Positions 1 to 4,545 of a DNA stretch of 5,972 nucleotides are shown here, one piece after another; position 1 is the stretch's first letter, and the number at the start of each line of letters is the position of its first letter. The position numbers and the translations under genes are program-made. This DNA comes from Terriglobia bacterium (GTDB lineage: Bacteria; Acidobacteriota; Terriglobia; UBA7540). The notes under the pieces are model-generated. The model ran no database searches. It saw nothing but the letters and a program-made list of their open reading frames with translations, and had not been told where the DNA came from. The stretch is from contig JASHTR010000564.1 of assembly GCA_030040455.1 (NCBI GenBank), positions 1 through 5,972 on the forward strand. Direction: 5' to 3'.

Positions 1-1
1 C

Positions 2-265
2 CGACTGGAGACCGCCGGAATGCGCACCCAGGTGGTGGCTCTTACGGCAGCCGCGCTCGATCCGCAGCTTTTCAGCAATGTGGTGACGCACGCCGGCATG
101 GCCAGCCTCCAGTATCTTCTAAACAAGCCGGTCGCTTACGAGGCGGTTCCGGACCTCTTCTGTCTCGATTTATATAAAGACTTTGATTTGGATCGCCTGA
201 TTGTCCTCGCCGCTCCAACGCCCGTCCGGCAAACGCATCTCATCCCTCCTGTTTCTCCGCAGTAA
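2..265 (+). CDS. C-terminal fragment of an alpha/beta-hydrolase (acetylxylan-esterase-like) protein, 5' truncated by the window edge
   Basis: The frame is open from base 2 and stops with TAA at 263-265, giving 87 visible codons. The ATG at 20 is probably internal, because residues before it (RLETAG) continue the frame. The visible part contains AALDPQLFSNVV, like the strand and turn after the nucleophile elbow in alpha/beta hydrolases, then a segment ending DLYKDFDLDRLIVLAAPTPV. That last piece resembles the D-x-x-x-L-x-x-L-x-A-P-x-P-V strand near the C-terminus of acetylxylan-esterase/dienelactone-hydrolase-like proteins. The nucleophile Ser would lie upstream of the window. No catalytic His is evident after the LAAPTPV strand, because the protein ends about 13 residues later. 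Such enzymes usually deacetylate plant polysaccharides or hydrolyse small esters, often after export. Substrate and exact family cannot be settled from the fragment. The gene converges on ruvA. Confidence 0.5.
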   Translation, partial: RLETAGMRTQVVALTAAALDPQLFSNVVTHAGMASLQYLLNKPVAYEAVPDLFCLDLYKDFDLDRLIVLAAPTPVRQTHLIPPVSPQ

Positions 266-275
266 TGCACATCCA

Positions 276-294
276 CTGTAGCGGCGCGGCGAAC
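276..294. repeat. Short dispersed-repeat copy, CTGTAGCG/GCGGCGAAC type
   Basis: The ends CTGTAGCG (276-283) and GCGGCGAAC (286-294) match exactly the two ends of a longer palindromic unit at 4372-4397, where they are separated by 9 bases rather than 2. The copy here lacks the middle of the palindrome, so it reads as a decayed or deleted member of the same repeat family. Two copies in one window suggest more elsewhere in the genome. Confidence 0.5.
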
Positions 295-304
295 CACCCC
301 ATAG

Positions 305-328
305 TCCCCTTCTCATTCAAGGAGGGGA
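305..328. terminator. GC-rich hairpin between convergent genes, possible bidirectional terminator
   Basis: TCCCCTTCT (305-313) pairs with AGGAGGGGA (320-328) to form nine pairs including one G-T, with a six-base loop. It lies 39 bp beyond the hydrolase stop and about 100 bp beyond the ruvA stop. No T-run follows on either strand, so intrinsic termination is uncertain. The surrounding ACCACCCC...CCCC...GGAGGGG arrangement also resembles a common dispersed intergenic repeat, so it may be a repeat first and a terminator second. Confidence 0.4.
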
Positions 329-336
329 GCCGCAGG

Positions 337-401
337 CGGGTAGGGACATCGCCGTTACAGCACAAAAGCCGCAGACCCCAAAAGCGGAGGTCTGCTACCC
401 G
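337..401 (-). terminator. Nested stem-loop just downstream of ruvA, weak terminator candidate
   Basis: An outer stem pairs CGGGTA (337-342) with TACCCG (396-401). An inner stem pairs GCAGACC (371-377) with GGTCTGC (389-395) around an 11-base loop. Read on the minus strand, the inner stem starts 32 bp after the ruvA stop and is followed by GGCTTTTGTG, a short T-rich tail. This is the best terminator candidate for the ruvCA end of the minus-strand cluster. The tail is too short for a confident intrinsic-terminator call. Confidence 0.35.
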
Positions 402-427
402 TACTCGCGTTATTCGTGTGCGATCTC

Positions 428-1081
428 TTATCTCTGCTCCGGATGCTGTTGCTCGAAGACCTTACGGAGAAACTCGTCAATGGTCTTCAGGTTTTTATGG
501 TGTGCAAGGATTCCATCTGTAATGCGTTGGGCCTCGCCGCGCGAATATTCAAGCTGTTCGAGCACCTGAAGAGCCTCGGCCCTCAATTCGGAAGCCGATT
601 CTCTCTCAATGGAAAGCGGCTCCTCGGGCGGCGCCAGCGCGAACTTGGCCATTTTGCCTCGCAGCTCCGTTACAATCCGTTCAGCGGTCTTGGTTCCGAT
701 GAAAGGCATCTCTTTCAGGAATGCGGTGTCGCCTCGCTCAATGGCAAGGGCAATTTCGTTGATAGGACGCACGAGGCACTTGAGCGCCCGCATGAAGCCA
801 ACGCCGGGAACGGTGGTGAAGGCCTCGAAGAACTCGCGGTCGAGCGGGTCCAGGAAGCCGACGAGCCGCGGGATGAGGTGGCCGCCGCCCACGGCGCCGT
901 CAATATAATAAATCGTATAAATCGTCAGCGGGTTCGGCCGTTCACCCTCGGCGAGATGACGCAGGCGAGAGGCAATGCCCGAGGGAACCAGGATTTCGTA
1001 GCAGAGCGACTCCACCTTCAGCAGCAACGAATTCCGCTGGATACGCTCATAGAGGACCTCGCCGGTAATTTCAGTAATCAT
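428..1081 (-). CDS. ruvA: Holliday junction branch-migration protein RuvA, divergent form
   Basis: This 217-residue protein would bind four-way DNA junctions as a tetramer and load the RuvB helicase for branch migration in cytoplasmic recombination repair. The start chosen is the ATG at 1081, giving MITEITGEVLYER, which matches the family's MIGxLxGxL opening; a start at 1114 would add 11 residues encoded within ruvC. Domain I spans about 1-78. The helix-hairpin-helix domain has its first motif at 91-101 (VPGVGFMRALK) and its second at 125-143 (MPFIGTKTAERIVTELRGK). The C-terminal RuvB-contacting domain is about 160-210 (ASELRAEALQVLEQLEYSR). At 217 residues it is slightly longer than the usual 190-205. 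The acidic-pin loop is altered (IDGAVGGGH at 60-68 before the conserved VGF), and the second motif has Phe where Gly is usual. The ruvC stop is 2 bp upstream and no Shine-Dalgarno is seen, so translation is probably coupled. Confidence 0.92.
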   Translation of the reverse strand: MITEITGEVLYERIQRNSLLLKVESLCYEILVPSGIASRLRHLAEGERPNPLTIYTIYYIDGAVGGGHLIPRLVGFLDPLDREFFEAFTTVPGVGFMRALKCLVRPINEIALAIERGDTAFLKEMPFIGTKTAERIVTELRGKMAKFALAPPEEPLSIERESASELRAEALQVLEQLEYSRGEAQRITDGILAHHKNLKTIDEFLRKVFEQQHPEQR

Positions 1082-1083
1082 AG

Positions 1084-1707
1084 CTAGCGCAACGCGGCCT
1101 TTGGCCGCAGCCACCCCACGGCACCGTCATTCCCGCGGAAGCGGGAATGCAGCGCGCCGCGGGCCGAGCGACCCGCAATCGGAGTGTGCCGCAGAGAATT
1201 GGCATAGCATAAGGCGGCGGCCAGCGCGTCGGCCACGTCCGGAGGATGAGGAACGCGCTCCAGCGCGAAGTGCTGTCGCACTGCGCGCTGCACCTGCATC
1301 TTGCTGGCATTCCCGTTTCCGGTGACGGATTGCTTGATCCGCTTCGCCGGAAGGTTCATCACGCGCACGCCGTTGAGGCTTGCCGCCAGGCATATTACGC
1401 CTCGCGCATGGCTCATCCGGATGGCCGTTTGCGGGTAGAAAGCGTGGCTGTAAACCTCTTCGAGGCACATGATTTTGGGCCTAAACTCTCCTAGCAGCTC
1501 TCGAAGCTCTTCAAACAGGAGCTCGAGTCGCGCGGGCAGATTGTCTCCGTCCTTATCTCGAATGTTGCGCGGCGGCCGGATCACGCCTGCCTCCACCAGG
1601 CTGGCTTGGAATGACGAGCATTCAATGAGCCCGTAGCCGGTGATATTCAGTCCCGGATCGATGCCCATAACGCGCACGGCTGATTTGCCCGCGGTGGTGA
1701 GTGCCAT
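1084..1707 (-). CDS. ruvC: Crossover junction endodeoxyribonuclease RuvC with a repeat-derived C-terminal tail
   Basis: RuvC is a dimeric Mg-dependent nuclease that cuts Holliday junctions symmetrically. The start used is the ATG at 1707 (207 residues). The frame stays open to 1863 inside the symporter gene, but family members begin just before the first strand; a GTG at 1677 (VRVMGIDPG) is an alternative. All four catalytic acids of the RNase-H-like fold are present: Asp17 in GIDPG, Glu83 in CLEEVY, and Asp157 and Asp160 in PPDVADALAAAL. SHARGV at 99-104 and the Gly/Asn-rich VTGNGNASKMQVQ at 128-140 are also typical. The usual protein (about 160-175 residues) would end soon after YANSL near residue 172. 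The extra tail includes HSRFRGNDG, encoded by a palindromic dispersed repeat at 1123-1149. No clear Shine-Dalgarno is seen. The gene starts 46 bp after the symporter stop and ends 2 bp before ruvA. Confidence 0.94.
   Translation of the reverse strand: MALTTAGKSAVRVMGIDPGLNITGYGLIECSSFQASLVEAGVIRPPRNIRDKDGDNLPARLELLFEELRELLGEFRPKIMCLEEVYSHAFYPQTAIRMSHARGVICLAASLNGVRVMNLPAKRIKQSVTGNGNASKMQVQRAVRQHFALERVPHPPDVADALAAALCYANSLRHTPIAGRSARGALHSRFRGNDGAVGWLRPKAALR
1094..1108 (-). repeat. Short hairpin at the ruvC 3' end, just ahead of ruvA
   Basis: GCGGCC (1094-1099) and GGCCGC (1103-1108) form a perfect six-pair stem around a three-base loop. In the minus-strand transcript it sits within the last codons of ruvC and ends 12 nt before the ruvA ATG, roughly where a ruvA Shine-Dalgarno would be expected. 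It could limit independent initiation on ruvA and favour coupled translation. It may instead simply be part of the repeat-derived ruvC tail. Confidence 0.4.
1123..1151. repeat. REP-like palindromic dispersed repeat inside the ruvC coding sequence
   Basis: CATTCCCGC (1128-1136) and GCGGGAATG (1141-1149) form a perfect nine-pair stem with a GGAA loop, flanked by the CCGT that typically borders such copies. This is the pattern of the widespread CGTCATTCCCGC...GCGGGAAT intergenic repeat, which translates as the tell-tale SRFRGND. Here it lies in frame within the last 22 codons of ruvC. Family assignment is from recognition of the motif; copy number in this genome cannot be seen. Confidence 0.75.
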
Positions 1708-1753
1708 CCGTTGGAATTGTAAGGTGAAAACGGCTTGCGGAAAAGTAGAAACC

Positions 1754-3346
1754 TCAAAAGAATTTAACGTTGAGGTAAATGAATAAAGCAACGACGATCG
1801 CGGCATAAAATTCCGGCGTTCGATGCCATGCTTGAATCTTCGAAACACGCGCGGCAGAGGCATAGACGAGCCCCCTCAAACTTTGCATGTCCGGCGCGCG
1901 GGTGACGAGAGTGACGACCACTGTAACCCCGAGAGCCGCCACAAACCCCCAGACGGCGGTCCAAATATTCGAAGCCATCGGAGTGGAAAAGTGCAGGATG
2001 TGAACCTGATAGAGAACGTATTCAAGGCATGCGCCAAAAAATCCCGCCAACATTCCGCAAAAGCCAGCGGTTGCCGACGGACGCTTCCAGAACATTCCCA
2101 AAATGAAAACAATAAAGAACGGGGAGAGAAACAAGATTCCGATCAACTGCATGTAGTCCATGAGGTCGTTAAAGTGCAGAACGATGCATGCGGAAGCGCA
2201 GCTCAACAGGGTGCCCCAGACGGTCGCCATCTTCGCCACGCGCAGATAGTGGGAATCAGGCCTGTTCTTCACCATGTAGGTTTGGTAGATGTCGTAGGTG
2301 AAGACGGTGTTAAAGGCGGTGATGTTTCCTGCCATGCCCGACATAAAACTCGCCAGTAGCGCCGTCAACCCCAGGCCCAACATCCCGCTGCCGTAATAGC
2401 GGCCCATCAGCAAGGGCAGGGCAAGATTGTAATCCTTGGTAACGATTCCGGGCGCTACCGAGAGGGCAATCAACCCAAGCATCGTCACGATCCCCGGAAA
2501 TAGCATTTTAGGGATCGCAGCGACGAGTGGCGTCTTTCGCGCTGCGTCCAGGTCCTTGGCCGCGAGCGCCCGCTGGACCAGGAGAAAATCCGTGCACCAA
2601 TATGCGGGCCCTGCTGTCACGCCCAGCCCAATCACAGCAGCCCACCAACTGACGCCCAATGGATCGTGAGGGCCACCCATGCCCTTCCATGTATGGAGGT
2701 ACGACTGTGGAAGTCTTGCCACCAACCCTTTCCATCCGCCCACTTCATGCAACCCGATCAGGGATAGCGGGGCGAAGCCGATAACAATTAAAAAAAACTG
2801 CAACACCTCGTTGTATATCGAAGAGGCCAGGCCGCCCCAAAACGTGTAGATCAGCACTACCGCGGTCGATAGCAGGATCCCGGTCGTAAATGACCAGCCC
2901 AGCATGCTCTTAAAAACCACCGCAAAAGCAAACATATTGATCCCCGACATAAGGATCGTCTGCGAGGCGAACGTCAAAGAATTAAACAGATGAGACCGGT
3001 GGTCGAAGCGCCGCCGCAGGTACTCCGGCACGCTCCGCACGCCATTGGCGTAATAATAACGGACCATAAAAATGCCAAGGAAGACCATGCCTGGAATAGC
3101 CCCGATCCAGTACCAATGGTTCGTGCGCATCCCGTATTTGGCGCCGTTGGCGGTATGCCCGAGAATCTCCAGGGAACCCAGGTTGGCGGACATGAAAGCG
3201 ATGCCGGTAACCCAGTGCGAAAGGGAGCGGTGAGTCAGGAGAAAATCTTCCGACGTTCGGATTTTGCTCTTCAGGAGATAGCCGACGAGGAGTACAACGG
3301 CGAAATAGGAGCAGATGATGGTGATATCGAGCGGGCTGAGCTTCAT
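1754..3346 (-). CDS. Sodium:solute symporter (SSS family), substrate unknown
   Basis: This is a 530-residue inner-membrane protein, a normal length for the family, which imports sugars, amino acids, organic acids or similar solutes with sodium. About 13-14 hydrophobic helices are visible, roughly at 8-26, 45-65, 77-97, 123-145, 152-170, 181-199, 233-252, 281-301, 318-340, 371-392, 398-418, 424-445, 459-481 and 511-528. Family marks are the SEDFLLTHRSL segment (32-42), GGLASSIYNEVLQFFLIVIG (171-190) and AYWCTDFLLVQRALAAKDL (248-266), which carries the typical Q-R-A-x-A-A-K. ASFMSGMAGNITAFNTVFTYDIY (332-354) is the helix expected to hold a sodium-site Ser. The start MKLSPLDI just before helix 1 is preferred; an upstream start at 3472 would overlap the NIPSNAP gene by 100 bp and add a non-membrane extension. 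No Shine-Dalgarno sits close to this ATG. The substrate cannot be read from sequence. Confidence 0.9.
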   Translation of the reverse strand: MKLSPLDITIICSYFAVVLLVGYLLKSKIRTSEDFLLTHRSLSHWVTGIAFMSANLGSLEILGHTANGAKYGMRTNHWYWIGAIPGMVFLGIFMVRYYYANGVRSVPEYLRRRFDHRSHLFNSLTFASQTILMSGINMFAFAVVFKSMLGWSFTTGILLSTAVVLIYTFWGGLASSIYNEVLQFFLIVIGFAPLSLIGLHEVGGWKGLVARLPQSYLHTWKGMGGPHDPLGVSWWAAVIGLGVTAGPAYWCTDFLLVQRALAAKDLDAARKTPLVAAIPKMLFPGIVTMLGLIALSVAPGIVTKDYNLALPLLMGRYYGSGMLGLGLTALLASFMSGMAGNITAFNTVFTYDIYQTYMVKNRPDSHYLRVAKMATVWGTLLSCASACIVLHFNDLMDYMQLIGILFLSPFFIVFILGMFWKRPSATAGFCGMLAGFFGACLEYVLYQVHILHFSTPMASNIWTAVWGFVAALGVTVVVTLVTRAPDMQSLRGLVYASAARVSKIQAWHRTPEFYAAIVVALFIYLNVKFF

Positions 3347-3351
3347 CAACA

Positions 3352-3372
3352 CGGGGAGTTTTCCGTCCCCCG
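3352..3372 (-). promoter_or_regulatory. Hairpin filling the NIPSNAP-symporter gap
   Basis: In the minus-strand transcript CGGGG (3372-3368) pairs with CCCCG (3356-3352), with a further G-U pair inside and a nine-base loop. It occupies nearly the whole 26-nt gap and includes GGGGGA, the only purine-rich block before the symporter ATG, which is about 19 nt away and so too far for a normal Shine-Dalgarno unless folding shortens the distance. A role in modulating symporter translation is inference only. Confidence 0.25.
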
Positions 3373-4173
3373 TTAAATCTGGGAATAGGGCGCCGGAGCG
3401 AGGAAAATATTCGAAATATTGGTGATGATCTCCGCGTCGGTATAGCCCGGCGTCGATCGCAGCTTCAGCCATTCGGGATCAGAGCCAAAAATCGCCCAGT
3501 TTTTCTCGCGCTGCGCGAGGTTATCGAAAGTCAGCATGTACGTGAGGCAGGGCATACGGCTGCCCATGATTCGGTTGCCGAAGAAGACGGGGCGCAGGCC
3601 GGTGCGCCGGAAGATAGCGATCTCCGCCGTATTGAACATCTTCAGCTTGGCGAGGTTGGCCTTTTCGCTGGGGTTTTCGTACGTGCGCAGCTCGAAGATG
3701 CGGGGACGACCTTCAGCCGCTGACGGAGGCACTTCAACGTGCGGCGTGGTTTCAAAGGCTTCGAGCAGCCACGTCTCAAGGCGCTGGAATGCCGGCTGCG
3801 CCGCCGAAGCCTTCAGATAATCCGCCGCGCGACGCTGATATTCTTCGTCTCGCGCAAGGTGTTGATGGACGCTCGCCATCGCATCGAACGAAGGATAGGG
3901 GACGAGCACGTACACCGCCGGATTTTCCGGTCCAACCAAACCGTGAAAAACCCCGATTGGCCTGATCCCGGCGCGGTTTAAGGCCGGCACGGCCGCCTCC
4001 CGGAGATGGTCATCCATGCGCTTCGGCTGAGGTCCATTCCTTAGTTGATAACGTCGCAGCTCGTAGAAATCACGTCCTCTGGAGCCTCCGCTTCCCTGAG
4101 CGCTGCCCCGATTGGAGAAGCCCATAAATGTTGAAGCCGCCAGCGAACCTGCCAGCAAATCGCGTCGTCTCAT
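3373..4173 (-). CDS. Tat-exported protein with two NIPSNAP domains
   Basis: This 266-residue protein begins MRRRDLLAGSLAASTFMGF, a twin-arginine signal followed by a short hydrophobic stretch. Likely cleavage follows GSA near residue 25, so the mature protein should be periplasmic and exported folded. Two NIPSNAP-type ferredoxin-like repeats follow. The first (about 35-140) opens DFYELRRYQLRNG. The second (about 158-262) opens RIFELRTYENPSEKANLAKL and contains FGNRIMGSRMPCLTYMLTFDNLAQREKNWAIFGSDPEW, the better-conserved copy. NIPSNAP proteins have no agreed enzymatic role; bacterial Tat-exported forms are frequent in acidobacteria and planctomycetes. The start ATG at 4173 is supported by AGAAGGGA 10 nt upstream and by the immediate Tat motif. 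It lies 26 bp before the symporter and may be its periplasmic partner, but only proximity supports that. Confidence 0.88.
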   Translation of the reverse strand: MRRRDLLAGSLAASTFMGFSNRGSAQGSGGSRGRDFYELRRYQLRNGPQPKRMDDHLREAAVPALNRAGIRPIGVFHGLVGPENPAVYVLVPYPSFDAMASVHQHLARDEEYQRRAADYLKASAAQPAFQRLETWLLEAFETTPHVEVPPSAAEGRPRIFELRTYENPSEKANLAKLKMFNTAEIAIFRRTGLRPVFFGNRIMGSRMPCLTYMLTFDNLAQREKNWAIFGSDPEWLKLRSTPGYTDAEIITNISNIFLAPAPYSQI

Positions 4174-4179
4174 ATCGTT

Positions 4180-4191
4180 TTCGTCCCTTCT
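4180..4191 (-). promoter_or_regulatory. Ribosome binding site of the NIPSNAP gene
   Basis: The minus strand reads AGAAGGGA followed by about ten bases and then ATG at 4173. This is the clearest Shine-Dalgarno in the window and fixes the start that gives the twin-arginine signal at residue 2. Confidence 0.55.
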
Positions 4192-4198
4192 TTGGAGT

Positions 4199-4296
4199 GC
4201 GGCTTGCCGCCGCTTTTCCTAAGGCCAGCTTGCTGGCCGCCGGATATTCCTTCAGCGCCGCGAGCTCGCCGGCGCAAAGCGGCAGCAAGCTGCCGC
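4199..4296. repeat. Cluster of GC-rich hairpins with shared CTTG/CAAG loops
   Basis: Three hairpins have the same four-base loop in one or other orientation: GCGG-CTTG-CCGC (4199-4210), GGCCAG-CTTG-CTGGCC (4223-4238) and GCGGCAG-CAAG-CTGCCGC (4279-4296). A fourth, GCGCCG/CGGCGC (4255-4260 with 4270-4275), encloses the palindrome CGAGCTCG. The regular spacing and shared loop suggest a REP-like cluster rather than chance. In the minus-strand transcript they fall in the 5' leader just upstream of the NIPSNAP ribosome binding site if the promoter lies further up. Confidence 0.6.
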
Positions 4297-4335
4297 ACAC
4301 CAAGACTCCCGAATACGTTAAAGAAGTGTTGGACG

Positions 4336-4440
4336 CTATACGTAAGGACATAAGCCGACAGCTGCCGTTTTCTGTAGCGCCGCTCTGAGCGGCGAACTGC
4401 GCAATTTTGGAACGCTGCCGACTTATGTCCGCCCGTATAG
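4336..4440. repeat. 105-bp MITE-like element: imperfect terminal inverted repeats around a palindrome
   Basis: The left arm (4336-4362) and the reverse complement of the right arm (4414-4440) agree at 22 of 27 positions, including CTATACG at the outer end and GGACATAAG in the middle. The interior has a perfect seven-pair hairpin CGCCGCT-CTG-AGCGGCG (4378-4394). The size, terminal inverted repeats and lack of coding capacity fit a miniature inverted-repeat element or a large REP/BIME-like unit. No clear target-site duplication is seen apart from a TA inside each terminus, which is weak. It could also be a structured RNA leader. Confidence 0.5.
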
Positions 4441-4530
4441 TTTGTAGCGGCACTACCCCTCCCCTCCCGCCGACACCTCCCTGCCTTGGATAATGAGGAG
4501 AGTATGGGGTGCTTCGCCCGGGGCGCGCCG

Positions 4531-4544
4531 GGGCCAAGCGGCCC
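4531..4544 (-). terminator. Small hairpin directly after the kinase stop
   Basis: GGGCC (4531-4535) and GGCCC (4540-4544) form a five-pair GC stem with a four-base loop, beginning 1 bp beyond the kinase stop codon. GC-rich sequence with a GGCGCGCC palindrome (4522-4529) follows instead of a T-run, so it is at best a pause site or a factor-dependent terminator. Confidence 0.25.
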
Positions 4545-4545
4545 A

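Larger units (their letters stand above)
266..427. other. Convergent intergenic gap packed with palindromes
   Basis: This 162-bp stretch separates the 3' end of the hydrolase gene from the 3' end of ruvA. No convincing gene lies in it. An 85-codon + strand reading frame crosses it, but it is Arg/Ser-rich, has no family resemblance and runs into antisense ruvA. The gap holds a truncated copy of a CTGTAGCG...GCGGCGAAC repeat (276-294), a 9-bp hairpin (305-328) and two nested stems (337-401). These could end transcription from both sides, but none is followed by a proper T-run on either strand. Confidence 0.7.
4174..4545. other. Repeat-rich noncoding region between the kinase and NIPSNAP genes
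   Basis: This 372-bp gap follows the kinase stop and precedes the NIPSNAP ATG, both on the minus strand. It should hold the promoter of the NIPSNAP-symporter-ruvCA cluster, but I see no convincing -35/-10 pair. From 4199 to 4296 it carries a run of GC-rich hairpins. From 4336 to 4440 it carries a long imperfect inverted repeat around a perfect small palindrome. From 4441 to 4545 it is C-rich on the + strand, with a small hairpin beside the kinase stop. Open frames crossing it on both strands are made of palindrome translation and match no family I recognise. Confidence 0.7.

Noticed and set aside
265..522. An 85-codon + strand frame overlapping the end of the hydrolase gene
   Set aside because: It is Arg/Ser-rich translation of palindromic DNA and antisense ruvA, with no ribosome binding site and no recognisable domain.
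416..1087. A 223-codon + strand open frame opposite ruvA
   Set aside because: It is the antisense shadow of ruvA, which has clear RuvA motifs. The + strand product shows no family features.
1708..1863. N-terminal extension of RuvC (52 extra residues overlapping the symporter 3' end)
   Set aside because: RuvC proteins start just before the GIDPG strand, and the extension is simply the shifted reading of symporter codons plus the short gap.
4128..4388. A + strand frame ending with TPEYVKEVLDAIRKDISRQ, which looks faintly protein-like
   Set aside because: It starts antisense to the NIPSNAP signal peptide and runs through palindromes. The helix-like end lies inside the inverted-repeat arm, so the resemblance is probably chance.
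4199..4440. Possible CRISPR-like array because of repeated palindromes
   Set aside because: There are no identical direct repeats with regular unique spacers, and no cas gene is nearby.
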